Assembly (NCBI RefSeq): GCF_014651515.1
Contig: NZ_BMXA01000005.1
Location: 62,001 to 126,000, forward strand
Source: Arenicella chitinivorans
GTDB taxonomy: Bacteria > Pseudomonadota > Gammaproteobacteria > Arenicellales > Arenicellaceae
Length of the DNA stretch: 64,000 nucleotides
Direction: 5' to 3'
This document shows positions 18,541-27,669 of the stretch, one piece after another. The stretch's first letter is position 1, and each line of letters opens with the position of its first letter. Position numbers and translations under genes: made by a program. A model generated the notes under the pieces. That model searched no databases. It saw nothing but the letters and a program-made list of their open reading frames with translations, and was not told the DNA's origin.

Positions 18541-18737
18541 CAAAGACAGTTACTTAGGAAGACGGCTGGTACGCGAAACCCCATTAAATACACTAGCAAT
18601 GCGCGCTGGTTGGGAGCGAAAGATACCGTAAATCGAAGTGTAATAGAACTAAAAATTAGGCAACGTTCTCGCACTAACCAGCTGTGACCAGCTGATTATT
18701 ATGTTTTGGGTGTCAGCCGCCGGAAATAAGCGCCGAA

Positions 18738-19079
<342 letters not shown>

Positions 19080-19348
19080 TTACTCCTGAAAGTTATGAAG
19101 TGAACTCACCGTGTAGGGAGTCGCTGATGGCGTAGGAACGACCTCGAGCAAGTTAAGTAGACACTGCAGCGAGGCCCTTCACAGTCTAAGAAGCGACCCG
19201 CAACTCAAAGTACGCCGACTCGTTGCCCACTGCAGACCAAACAATAACAGTCGATAATTAATCAGAGACTCTCTGTCGTAAATAGTAATAAAACCAAGGG
19301 CAAAAAGATAGCGTGACACTTCACCTCAGGCACGGTTTTTTATTGCTA

Positions 19349-20314
19349 TCACAGGGTCAGCCTTTTGCGTGCAGCCGCGTACTCACCAGCCATTTTCGCC
19401 ACGCGATCTGCGACGGTGTCCACGGCATCAACCGCTCCGATACCCTGCCCACAACCCCAGATATCTTTCCAGGCTTTGGCATCGCTTTTCTGATCTGAGC
19501 CGGTTAGGGATTGCATGGCACTGATGTCGCCCTTGGGCAGATTGTCGGGGTCCATACCTGCGGCAGCAATACTGGGTTTCAAGTAGTTACCAGAGACGCC
19601 GGTAAAATAGTCTGAGTACACAATATCATCGGCATCGCTGTCGACCACCATTTGCTTATAAGCTGGTGCCGCGTTAGCTTCTTTGGTCGCAATGAAAGCC
19701 GATCCGATGTAGCCAAAATCTGCGCCCATGGCCTGTGCGGCCAAAATTGAATCACCCGTGGCGATACAGCCTGACAAGGCCAGCGGGCCATCAAACCACT
19801 CACGTGTTTCCTGAATCAACGCAAAGGGGCTTTGTGCACCGGCGTGTCCCCCGGCACCAGTTGCGACCGCAATCAGGCCATCGGCACCCTTCTCTATCGC
19901 CTTGCGCGCGAAGCGCTGATTAATCACGTCGTGAAATACGATACCGCCGTAAGAATGCGCTGCCGCGTTAACATCAGGGTTTGCCCCCAGCGAGGTGATG
20001 ATAATCGGCACCTTGTATTTCACACACAGCTCCATGTCCTCATGCAAGCGAGCATTACTACGAAACACAATCTGATTCACCGCAAATGGCGCGGCCGGAT
20101 TGTCTGGATTTGCCTGATTGTGACGATCCAGTTCTTCAGTAATCTCTTGCAACCAACGTTCGAATTCACCTTCTCCCCGCGCGTTCAGCGCTGGGAATGA
20201 GCCAACAATACCGGCTTTACACTGCTCTAATACCATCTCTTTACCAGACACGATGAACATAGGCGCTGCAATCGCCGGGATTTTTAGATTTTTCAAGATT
20301 TCAGGAACGGACAT
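19349..20314 (-). CDS. nitronate monooxygenase family flavoprotein
   Basis: A 321-residue FMN-dependent TIM-barrel protein of the nitronate monooxygenase (2-nitropropane dioxygenase-like) family. It opens with LKIPAIAAPMFIVSG and has GGIVFHDVINQRFARKAIEKGADGLIAVATGAGGHAG, where the second Gly-rich stretch lies near the flavin. LALSGCIATGDSILAAQAMGADFGYIGSAF supplies the FMN phosphate site. These enzymes detoxify nitronates such as propionate 3-nitronate, but many members have other or unknown substrates. It stands alone between the PII gene and the two-component operon. Confidence 0.88.
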   Translation of the reverse strand: MSVPEILKNLKIPAIAAPMFIVSGKEMVLEQCKAGIVGSFPALNARGEGEFERWLQEITEELDRHNQANPDNPAAPFAVNQIVFRSNARLHEDMELCVKYKVPIIITSLGANPDVNAAAHSYGGIVFHDVINQRFARKAIEKGADGLIAVATGAGGHAGAQSPFALIQETREWFDGPLALSGCIATGDSILAAQAMGADFGYIGSAFIATKEANAAPAYKQMVVDSDADDIVYSDYFTGVSGNYLKPSIAAAGMDPDNLPKGDISAMQSLTGSDQKSDAKAWKDIWGCGQGIGAVDAVDTVADRVAKMAGEYAAARKRLTL

Positions 20315-20524
20315 AATGGATTAATTTTTATTCTAGTGGTTATGTGTTTGCCGTGCCCAACTGTCGGCAACTCAAAACTGGGCTGCTCAGCGACAGGACG
20401 CGGTGCTTCGTTGTGGTATTAAACCTATTCTAGACCAACTTGCCAAGTAAGCGGATCAGATAGGGACTATTCAGGGCAGCAATTGCGCTCTGTGGCTGCG
20501 GGTTTCAGGGTGATGTTGTCGAGA

Positions 20525-21862
20525 CTATGGAAGTCGAACTGAAATTTGCGCGCCGCCCCACCGGCTGTCACCAATTTCAAGCTCACCGCCATAGGCCTGC
20601 ACTATACCTTTCACAATGTGCATGCCGAGTCCATGTCCAGGTGTCTGAGAGTCCAAGCGCACGCCACGCTGCAAAATGGTGTCACGTAGATCCGGCGCAA
20701 TACCAGGGCCGTCATCCTCAATCACCATTTGAATCTGAGATCGGGTATGGTCCGCAGAAGATATGGTGTCGATGCGCACTGAAACGCGCTGACGCGCCCA
20801 TTTGCAAGCATTGTCCGCCAGGTTACCCAGCAACTCCATCCAATCCCCTTTATCACCGTGGAATTGCATAGACTCCGGCATCGAGAACTCGAGCATCAGC
20901 GCCTTATCGACATACAATTTTTGCACGCTGCTCATGATGTCTTGCGAGACATCGAACACGGCCAGAGGTTTCGCAAACCGCGTTCGCCCCACGGCGGAAG
21001 CACTTTGCAACTGGTAATCAATAATGGTGCGCATCGAGTTAAGTTGTCGTTCAACCTCGGCGTTGTTCTGACGACTGTAATTAAGCCCAGAGAGAATCGC
21101 GATAGGCGTCTTCAAACTATGCGCCAGATTCCCCAGCACCTCTTTCTGTTGCTCGATGCGTTGCTCTTCATGCTGCAACAATTGGTTTAGGTTCTGGGTC
21201 AAGCGGTTAACCTCTTCAGGATAATCTTCGTCAAACCGACGACGTTTGCCGGTTTCGATCATGCCGACCTGGCGAATCACACGTCCCAGTGGCTTGAGGG
21301 CCCAAACGAACAATCCCAGTAGCAACCCCAAAAGCGCCAAACCAAGCACCAACAGCCACAGCATTAATTGCTGTCGATATTCGTCAATGCGCTGCTGATA
21401 GATGCCTGCATGCTCGGCCACTCTGACCACCAGTGGTATGTCACCCTGTGCTGTCTCCCAGCTAATTCCCAACGTCATTTGGTATAACCGTGGATGCGAC
21501 GGCCAGCGCAAATCACGGCGAAATCGAAAATCACCCAACTGACTGCTGGGCACCGGTAGAGTTTCACCTAATAGCGAACGCGATTGCCATAACACCTCAC
21601 CGTCAACATCACGAATATCGGCAAACAAACTGGACTCAGCCTGCGACAATCGCGGCTCAGGAAGTGGTGTTGGCATCACCACACGCCCGCCCTCGAACTC
21701 GAGGTTGCCGATCAATAGCAAGATTTGATTGCGTAGCGCGTCTTGTGCATTGCTAATGACACTTTGTTCAAATGCGCGCGACAAAGCCACACTCATCAGA
21801 CCCAAGAACACCAGCAGGATAAAACTGGCAGAAATCAGCAATCGATGACGTAAAGAGTACAC
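20525..21862 (-). CDS. sensor histidine kinase (PhoQ-like)
   Basis: A 445-residue inner-membrane histidine kinase. Two membrane helices (about 8-29 and 166-189) bracket a ~135-residue periplasmic sensor domain, and a HAMP-like linker follows. The phosphorylated His248 is in LGNLAHSLKTPIAI. The ATPase has the N-box LADNACKWA, G1 EDDGPGI and G2 GHGLGMHIVKG. The layout, with the HSLKTP H-box, is that of PhoQ-type kinases, but the signal is not known. It starts at GTG 21862, 18 bp after the response regulator stop, and is last in its operon. Confidence 0.92.
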   Translation of the reverse strand: MYSLRHRLLISASFILLVFLGLMSVALSRAFEQSVISNAQDALRNQILLLIGNLEFEGGRVVMPTPLPEPRLSQAESSLFADIRDVDGEVLWQSRSLLGETLPVPSSQLGDFRFRRDLRWPSHPRLYQMTLGISWETAQGDIPLVVRVAEHAGIYQQRIDEYRQQLMLWLLVLGLALLGLLLGLFVWALKPLGRVIRQVGMIETGKRRRFDEDYPEEVNRLTQNLNQLLQHEEQRIEQQKEVLGNLAHSLKTPIAILSGLNYSRQNNAEVERQLNSMRTIIDYQLQSASAVGRTRFAKPLAVFDVSQDIMSSVQKLYVDKALMLEFSMPESMQFHGDKGDWMELLGNLADNACKWARQRVSVRIDTISSADHTRSQIQMVIEDDGPGIAPDLRDTILQRGVRLDSQTPGHGLGMHIVKGIVQAYGGELEIGDSRWGGAQISVRLP

Positions 21863-21880
21863 GCGCGCAGCAGGCTCCGT

Positions 21881-22564
21881 TTATTTCTCGTCGCGCGGAA
21901 TACGAAAACGATAACCTCGTCCTCGTTGAGTCTCAATCGGTTCCAGCGTTTGTTCCGGGTCGAGCTTTTTACGCAGGCGTCGCATAAACACTTCGATCGT
22001 ATTGCTGTCGCGGTCATCATCTTCTTCATAGATGTGATCCACCAACTGGCGCTTGGACAACACTTTACCGGTGTGCATCATCAAGTACGATAACAAACGG
22101 TACTCATACGCCGTCAGCGACAATGGTTCATCGTAAAGAAACACTTGCTTAGCTGAGGTGTCGATTTTAATTGGCCCACATACAATAGAATTGTCTGCCA
22201 TCCCGACCGATCGGCGCAGTAACACCTTAATGCGTGCCGCCATCTCTTCGGGATGAAACGGCTTGGTCAGATAATCATCACCGCCGGCCTCCAGCCCCTC
22301 GACTTTCTCCTGCCATCGGTTGCGCGCCGTGAGGATTAATATCGGATAAGCGTAGCCTTCCTGGCGCAATGTCTTAATCAATTGCACGCCATCAAGTTTC
22401 GGCAACCCTAAATCAATAATCGCCAAGTCGACCGGGTATTCACGTCCGTAGTAAAGGCCCTCCTCACCATCATTCGCGACATCGACCACGTAATCCAAAG
22501 CCCGCAATCGATCCGCTAGCTGTTCCTGCAACTTCAGCTCATCTTCCACAATCAAAATTCGCAT
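21881..22564 (-). CDS. OmpR/PhoP-family response regulator
   Basis: A 227-residue DNA-binding response regulator. The receiver domain has the acidic pair E7/D8, phosphorylated Asp51 (AIIDLGLPKLDG), the Thr in ILTARNRW and the Lys in YLTKPF. The C-terminal winged helix has LTAYEYRLLSYLM and VFMRRLRKKL. It is the likely partner of the adjacent kinase. OmpR-family regulators bind tandem half-sites spaced 11 bp, and four such 11-bp repeats lie upstream of the first gene of this operon. Autoregulation is therefore likely but is inference. Confidence 0.94.
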   Translation of the reverse strand: MRILIVEDELKLQEQLADRLRALDYVVDVANDGEEGLYYGREYPVDLAIIDLGLPKLDGVQLIKTLRQEGYAYPILILTARNRWQEKVEGLEAGGDDYLTKPFHPEEMAARIKVLLRRSVGMADNSIVCGPIKIDTSAKQVFLYDEPLSLTAYEYRLLSYLMMHTGKVLSKRQLVDHIYEEDDDRDSNTIEVFMRRLRKKLDPEQTLEPIETQRGRGYRFRIPRDEK

Positions 22565-22573
22565 CGTGCCCTC

Positions 22574-22858
22574 CTAGCGTCGTGCATTAATTGAGAGGTT
22601 TCGCACCTTACCATCCGGCATCAAAATACGCACACGATACACCGTTTGATCGCGACTCAACTCAATGCGCAAGACTTTGGCGTTGTAACGCCGCTTGACC
22701 TCTTGTATGACGTCATTTCGAGAGCGAATTTCCCCATTTTGTGCGACCACCGACGTATTTAACCAAGCCCCCGTTTGGGGGAACACCTGCGCAACCGCGT
22801 CGGTACCCGACCAACTCGCTATAATCAGTGCAGAGATCAAAATAGAATGTATTCGCAT
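22574..22858 (-). CDS. small secreted PepSY-like protein
   Basis: A 94-residue protein with a signal peptide (cleavage likely after AVAQ near residue 24). The C-terminal half reads SRNDVIQEVKRRYNAKVLRI and YRVRILMPDGKVRNLSINA. This is the helix-strand pattern of a single PepSY-like domain: amphipathic helix, then strands ending in a D-G-K turn. PepSY proteins near two-component genes often act in the periplasm as modulators or inhibitors, but no function is proved here. It lies 10 bp before the response regulator and 66 bp after the glycine-zipper gene. Confidence 0.8.
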   Translation of the reverse strand: MRIHSILISALIIASWSGTDAVAQVFPQTGAWLNTSVVAQNGEIRSRNDVIQEVKRRYNAKVLRIELSRDQTVYRVRILMPDGKVRNLSINARR

Positions 22859-22924
22859 AACTATGAATTCCGACGTTACGTTGTTTACTGAGCAAACGGC
22901 GGTCAGTTTGACCGCCGCTCTATT

Positions 22925-23530
22925 TTATACCGGATTAACAGACACCTTGACTCTAATTTTACGACCTGGGTGCTGATCCATCTGCGTGTGAAACACCTCC
23001 CCTTGGTACTTATAGGCTACATCATAGCCAACGACCTGCTCTCGCGTAGAAACGTTTTGAGTGACTTCACAACGCTGTACGGTTTCATAACGGACCGACT
23101 CATAACCGCGTCGTGAGCGATTATTATGTTTAATGTCGCGCCCGATTGAACCACCGAGCACCGCGCCAGCCACTGTGGCAACATCACGGGCTTTACCACC
23201 GCCGCGCTTACCGACCTGATTGGCGATCGCACCACCAATGATAGCGCCAAGAATCTCCGGCGTTTTACTGTCTTTACTATGACCGGCAGTTCGATGACGC
23301 ACAGGGACCCGCTCATCCCAGCAGCGTTCTACCGGATCACTCACCTGATAGCGCTCGACCACCGGGTTGACATCGACAACTTGAGCGTAGTCGTACAGAG
23401 CGGCAGGTTGATAATCGCGATACCTGTTTGCATGCTCAGCAGATGCCGGCATGGTGAAAAGCCCGGCCACCGCCGCAGCCAGTACAGTTCGTGTAACAAT
23501 GGGTTTGTTTAATTTAATCGTAGATACCAT
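22925..23530 (-). CDS. glycine-zipper 2TM (Rick_17kDa-like) envelope protein
   Basis: A 201-residue exported protein with a signal peptide ending at PASA (about residue 31). Residues 90-140 hold a glycine-zipper pair: ILGAIIGGAIANQVGKRGGGK and TVAGAVLGGSIGRDI in continuous register. Flanking regions are Tyr/Arg-rich and contain YETVQRCEVT. Such glycine-zipper proteins (related to SlyB and the 17-kDa antigen) sit in the outer membrane and often answer to PhoP-type regulators; SlyB is PhoP-controlled in enterics. AGGAG precedes the ATG at 23530. It is first in the operon with the PepSY-like gene and the two-component pair. Confidence 0.85.
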   Translation of the reverse strand: MVSTIKLNKPIVTRTVLAAAVAGLFTMPASAEHANRYRDYQPAALYDYAQVVDVNPVVERYQVSDPVERCWDERVPVRHRTAGHSKDSKTPEILGAIIGGAIANQVGKRGGGKARDVATVAGAVLGGSIGRDIKHNNRSRRGYESVRYETVQRCEVTQNVSTREQVVGYDVAYKYQGEVFHTQMDQHPGRKIRVKVSVNPV

Positions 23531-23587
23531 CTTAAACTCCTGGTTTTAAGCCTTATGAGTAGTTTTGATGGTGCCACTTTAAAACAG

Positions 23588-23631
23588 ACTGACTGAATGG
23601 AAACTGAACTAAACCTGAGCCTAACCTGAAC
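23588..23631 (-). promoter_or_regulatory. four tandem 11-bp repeats, probable response-regulator operator
   Basis: Four contiguous 11-bp units occupy 23588-23598, 23599-23609, 23610-23620 and 23621-23631. On the + strand each has CTGA followed by A or G at positions 6-10; on the minus strand the core is TTCAG or CTCAG. OmpR-family regulators bind head-to-tail half-sites at 11-bp spacing, so four units would hold two dimers. The array ends 58 bp upstream of the first gene of the operon that encodes such a regulator. The repeat is seen directly; the binding protein is inferred. Confidence 0.72.
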
Positions 23632-23648
23632 GACCTCACACGGCGCGC

Positions 23649-24755
23649 TTATTCCGGTAACTTGCGCAGATAATCAACAAGATGCTCGCCAATCACGGTT
23701 TTGCGCCAGCCGCGCAGCAACTTTTTGGACTGGCGATGTCGAAACAAGTACTCAATGTCTTTGCGGGTACCCAGCAATGCTTGCGCAATCGACAGGGTCT
23801 TGGACTTGTTAGCCACTTCTTTCATCAATTTACTGCACACTGCTTTTTCCGGCTTGCTTAAGGGTTCAACACGCCGCCACAGACGCGCTTCACCAGTTTT
23901 CGTTGACTGAATGACCTCCAGTGCCTGCGGAACAAGGTAGTTCGCGGACTTTCGTCCAAACGCTTGCAGGGCGCGAATTTGCTCCTCAGTGGTCGGTCGC
24001 TGCATCACTAGGTCATACAATTTATCATCGCGAACCACCCAAGACCGAGGAATGTCTCGCGCCTGCGCACAAGATTCCCGCCAGGCGGCGAGCGCTTTCA
24101 ACAAGTATTGCTGTTTGAGTGATAAATTTCCTCCCGACAACCGCTTGTATGCCAGCTCTGGGTCAATCTGATACTTGTCCACGTCATAGTACGTAATGAT
24201 TTCTTCGGTGTACCATGCTGTTTTGTTTTGCGCTTCTAAGCGTTGTTCCAGCTCACAATGGAGGGCAGCAAGATATTCCACATCTTCCCCAGCATACTGC
24301 AATTGTTCTTTGCTTAACGGGCGACGAGTCCAGTCAGTCCGCGACTGCGTCTTCGGCAGTTCGACGCCGGTTATGTCCTGCACCAGCGCAGCATAGCCAA
24401 TTTGCATATCCGAACCGCAAAATGCGGCAGCCAATTGGGTATCAAATATCGGGGTCGGCAGCATGCCGAACGTCTGATACAGCACTTCCAGGTCTTGTCT
24501 GGCGGCATGAAATAGCTTCAGCACGCTAGGCTCCATCAACAAGGCTTTAATCGACGAAAGATCCGGGATCGCCAGTACATCTATGCAATACTGGTCTTCA
24601 CCAATACCAAGTTGAATCAAGCAAAGCTTGGCGTTGTAGGTCTTCTCACGTAGAAACTCCGTATCAACAGCCACTACACCCGAAGTTTGCTTTAATTGGG
24701 CAAACAGCGGCTCAATATCCGTGAGCTGTGATTGCGCCTCAATGAGGTAATTCAT
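23649..24755 (-). CDS. rnd: ribonuclease D
   Basis: RNase D is a 3'-5' exoribonuclease in tRNA 3'-end maturation. The 368-residue product has the DEDD exonuclease domain, with motif I in VVAVDTEFLREKTYNAKLC and motif III near YAGEDVEYLAAL. An HRDC domain follows (about 205-290, with RESCAQARDIPRSWVVRDD). E. coli RNase D is 375 residues. I chose the ATG at 24755 (MNYLIEAQ); the open frame continues 17 codons upstream without family similarity. It is divergent from the membrane-protein gene at 24857. Confidence 0.95.
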   Translation of the reverse strand: MNYLIEAQSQLTDIEPLFAQLKQTSGVVAVDTEFLREKTYNAKLCLIQLGIGEDQYCIDVLAIPDLSSIKALLMEPSVLKLFHAARQDLEVLYQTFGMLPTPIFDTQLAAAFCGSDMQIGYAALVQDITGVELPKTQSRTDWTRRPLSKEQLQYAGEDVEYLAALHCELEQRLEAQNKTAWYTEEIITYYDVDKYQIDPELAYKRLSGGNLSLKQQYLLKALAAWRESCAQARDIPRSWVVRDDKLYDLVMQRPTTEEQIRALQAFGRKSANYLVPQALEVIQSTKTGEARLWRRVEPLSKPEKAVCSKLMKEVANKSKTLSIAQALLGTRKDIEYLFRHRQSKKLLRGWRKTVIGEHLVDYLRKLPE

Positions 24756-24856
24756 TAATCTGTTTTTAGTCTGGTTTTTAGTATACTCATGCGCTGATGC
24801 TATCACGGCGGCATCGCAAAAACTTAGTTTCTAGTCCTGCCCTGTCCAACAAGCGA

Positions 24857-25381
24857 ATGTCCATAGTTCAACAAATAGTCCAACTTTATATTCTACAACG
24901 CGCGCCGAAAGACGTGTCGTACAAACCGCAAGCCCTAGTGTGGATGTTTTTCATCGCCATTGCCTTGTTTACTGTGCTGGCTGCCAATGACCCGATCATT
25001 GGTTCGCCCTTCGGTGCTGCCGCCTGCTCAGTAATCGTCAGCCTGGGGATCGACTATGCTGTGCTCGGAATCCACGATAAATCTGCGCGATTTGTGCAAA
25101 TGTCGACGGCGTCGCTCGGTGTCTCTATCGTTGGCGCCATAATCATGAGTCTGGCAGGGCTCACTGAGGGCTTGGCGGGATTTGTGATCGTGGTGCAATT
25201 CTGGGGATTTTATCTAGCGATTTCTATACTGCGCGAAACGCTAGAGTGTTCCTTCTTGAAGGCCACGTTGATCACGCTCGCTTCGTACATGGTCACCGCA
25301 TACATCATCATAATGCTGTTTGTGGATATGCAAGTAGCGCAACAAATGCAAATGACCCAGATGCAGCCGGGCAACAGCTAG
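24857..25381 (+). CDS. conserved hypothetical multi-pass membrane protein
   Basis: I do not recognise this family with certainty. The 174-residue product has four to five hydrophobic segments (about 28-46, 53-71, 84-103, 107-126 and 135-155). The tail is rich in Met and Gln (QQMQMTQMQPG). Layout and size recall YIP1-type membrane proteins, without proof. I chose the ATG at 24857 (MSIVQQIVQLY). An in-frame ATG at 24797 lies only about 10 bp after a TATACT hexamer and would add a basic 20-residue leader. The stop is 2 bp before the mpl ATG, so the two are probably cotranscribed. Confidence 0.72.
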   Translation: MSIVQQIVQLYILQRAPKDVSYKPQALVWMFFIAIALFTVLAANDPIIGSPFGAAACSVIVSLGIDYAVLGIHDKSARFVQMSTASLGVSIVGAIIMSLAGLTEGLAGFVIVVQFWGFYLAISILRETLECSFLKATLITLASYMVTAYIIIMLFVDMQVAQQMQMTQMQPGNS

Positions 25382-25383
25382 TT

Positions 25384-26748
25384 ATGAATATCCATATTAT
25401 TGGGATTTGCGGCACGTTTATGGGTGGTGTTGCCCGACTAGCTCGCGACCTTGGCCATACCGTCACCGGTTCCGATGCCAACACCTACCCGCCCATGAGT
25501 ACACAACTTGAGTCATTGGGCATCGCACTATTCGAAGGCTACCGAGCGAGTAATATTCCCAACGACACGGACCTCGTCATTGTTGGCAACAGTATCTCGC
25601 GCGGCAACTCTGAACTTGAAAAAGTACTCGATTCCGGGCTGCGCTACACCTCTGGCGCGCAATGGCTGGGCGAGAATGTGTTGCACGATCGTTGGGTACT
25701 CGCCGTGGCTGGCACCCATGGCAAGACCACCACCAGCAGCTTGCTGGCGTGGATACTGGAATATAACCAGCTGGCACCAGGCTACCTGATTGGCGGCGTA
25801 CCGGAAAATTTTGGTGAATCAGCCCGACTGGGTGGCGAGACGCCGTTTTTCGTTATCGAAGCCGATGAATACGACACGGCGTTCTGTGACAAGCGATCAA
25901 AGTTCGTGCACTACCGCCCGCGCACGTTGGTACTTAATAATTTGGAGTTTGACCATGCCGATATTTTTGTAGATTTGTCAGCCATTCAAACCCAGTTTCA
26001 TCACCTGATCCGCACGGTACCGCAGCACGGCAAAATCATTCATAACGCTCAAACGCCTGCGTTGGATGAAGTGGTGGCAATGGGGCTTTGGAGTGAGCAC
26101 TGCACTTTCGGCGACAATGACTCAGCTTGGCGTGCGACCAAGCATCGCAGCGATGCCTCGCAGTTCCGCATTCTTTATGGCGAAGACGGCGTCGATGTCA
26201 GTTGGGATTTGATTGGCGATCACAATATGTGGAATGCATTGGCGGCGGTGGCGGCCGCACACCATGTTGGCGTTCAAATATCGCATGCCGCAGAAGCCTT
26301 AAGCCAGTTTAAGTCAGTCAAACGACGCATGGAAAAACGTTACGATCATGCTGGTATCCGAGTATTTGACGATTTTGCGCACCACCCGACGGCGATCAGT
26401 ACCACGCTGCAGGCGGCCAAAAACCAGGCACCCGAACACCAACTGATCGCGGTCCTGGAACCAAGGTCGAACACAATGCGTAGCGGTGTGCACAAAGACA
26501 CTTTAAAATCGGCACTTGCGCTGGCAGATAAGGTCTTGCTGTACGCCGGATCAGGCTTAGCTTGGCCGATTGAAGACTTAAGCGATACCACGACCACAGT
26601 GTATACAGATACGAACACATTATTGACTGATTTACTGCGACTGACGGAATCGACACAGACTGCATCGGACATTGTTATCATGAGCAATGGTGGCTTCGAG
26701 AATATCCACCAGCGATTGATTACCCAACTACGGGCCCGAGACAACTAG
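25384..26748 (+). CDS. mpl: UDP-N-acetylmuramate:L-Ala-gamma-D-Glu-meso-DAP ligase Mpl
   Basis: Mpl joins recycled murein tripeptide to UDP-MurNAc, which pairs functionally with nagZ in this window. The 454-residue Mur ligase starts with NIHIIGICGTFMGGVARLARDLGH, typical of Mpl. It has the ATP loop AGTHGKTTTSSLLAW, IEADEYDTAF and the C-terminal FDDFAHHPTAI and LEPRSNTMR. The ATG at 25384 follows the previous stop by 2 bp; a longer in-frame start lies inside the upstream gene and is rejected. Confidence 0.97.
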   Translation: MNIHIIGICGTFMGGVARLARDLGHTVTGSDANTYPPMSTQLESLGIALFEGYRASNIPNDTDLVIVGNSISRGNSELEKVLDSGLRYTSGAQWLGENVLHDRWVLAVAGTHGKTTTSSLLAWILEYNQLAPGYLIGGVPENFGESARLGGETPFFVIEADEYDTAFCDKRSKFVHYRPRTLVLNNLEFDHADIFVDLSAIQTQFHHLIRTVPQHGKIIHNAQTPALDEVVAMGLWSEHCTFGDNDSAWRATKHRSDASQFRILYGEDGVDVSWDLIGDHNMWNALAAVAAAHHVGVQISHAAEALSQFKSVKRRMEKRYDHAGIRVFDDFAHHPTAISTTLQAAKNQAPEHQLIAVLEPRSNTMRSGVHKDTLKSALALADKVLLYAGSGLAWPIEDLSDTTTTVYTDTNTLLTDLLRLTESTQTASDIVIMSNGGFENIHQRLITQLRARDN

Positions 26749-26883
26749 TTCAATAAAAATGTGCCACTTGTTAAGTCAACGTTAATCTAGCTAACGGTAT
26801 AACCCAAGTAAAATATCTGTACACGTCAAAACAGGTATGGCATTTTGCCAAGCAACTAACATTAAAACCGACTGAGAAATAAC

Positions 26884-27543
26884 ATGTTAAAACACACTTC
26901 TTCTATGGCTCAAACTTTACGAACCAGTGCGTTTGCCCTTGGCATTGCATTGCTGATGGCCTGCCAGGGTGAAACTATCGCCCAAGAGGTTGATTCCTCA
27001 AAATTCAAAACTGTGTCAAAACCAATGAAAGTATCTACCGGCGAGAAAATCGAGGTAGTCGAGCTATTTTGGTTTGGATGTGGTCACTGCTTCGCGCTCG
27101 AGCCTTCTGTTAAGCAATGGCTAAAAAACAAGCCTGAGAATGCGGAATTCGTAAAAGTACCCGCGCTGTTTAGCAAACGCTGGGAGTTTCACGGCCAAGC
27201 TTTCTATACGATGGAAGCACTCGGCGCTCCCAGTCAGGCATATGACGACTTCTTTGCCGAACTGCACGTAAAACGGAGCAATATCAATACACTTGATCAA
27301 TTAGTGGCGTTTCTGAGTAACTACGATTTCAGTGAAGACCAAATAACGTCAGCGTTCAACTCGTTTGCAGTCGACAGTAAGATGCGCAATGCGCGCAAAA
27401 TCACAATGAACTCAGGCGCGACCGGTGTGCCTGCAGTCATCGTCGATGGCAAATACCTCACATCTGAACAGCTTGCTGGTAAAGGCCTGCAGATGTTTCA
27501 GGTTGTTGATCAACTGGTATCAAAGGCCGCTGCAGAGCGTTAA
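26884..27543 (+). CDS. dsbA: thiol:disulfide interchange protein DsbA, possible lipoprotein
   Basis: DsbA introduces disulfide bonds into periplasmic proteins. The 219-residue precursor has a thioredoxin fold with the active site CGHC (Cys66-Cys69), an inserted helical domain (about 105-175) and the cis-Pro loop TGVPAVIVDG. The signal region runs to LLMACQGETIAQE. It can be read as a lipobox (LMAC, Cys27) or as ordinary cleavage after IAQ; lipidated DsbA proteins are known in some bacteria. The gene stands alone, 135 bp after mpl, and ends in a strong intrinsic terminator. Confidence 0.94.
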   Translation: MLKHTSSMAQTLRTSAFALGIALLMACQGETIAQEVDSSKFKTVSKPMKVSTGEKIEVVELFWFGCGHCFALEPSVKQWLKNKPENAEFVKVPALFSKRWEFHGQAFYTMEALGAPSQAYDDFFAELHVKRSNINTLDQLVAFLSNYDFSEDQITSAFNSFAVDSKMRNARKITMNSGATGVPAVIVDGKYLTSEQLAGKGLQMFQVVDQLVSKAAAER

Positions 27544-27563
27544 GCCGCCGCAACTAATCCCGC

Positions 27564-27592
27564 AAGGCTGTCCGCTGGACAGCCTTTTTTTT
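27564..27592 (+). terminator. intrinsic terminator after dsbA
   Basis: AAGGCTGTCC (27564-27573) pairs perfectly with GGACAGCCTT (27577-27586) over a 3-base loop, and a run of T continues to 27592. It begins 20 bp after the dsbA stop. Confidence 0.9.
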
Positions 27593-27669
27593 CGGTGCAA
27601 TAAAATACGAATACGGCGGCGTTATACTCGATTCGTCGTACTTTTAAACCAACTCACCCATCAATCATT

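Noticed and set aside
19307-19350. possible terminator after the nitronate monooxygenase gene (GATAGC/GCTATC with T-run)
   Set aside because: The stem is only 6 bp with a loop of over 30 bases and overlaps the stop codon.
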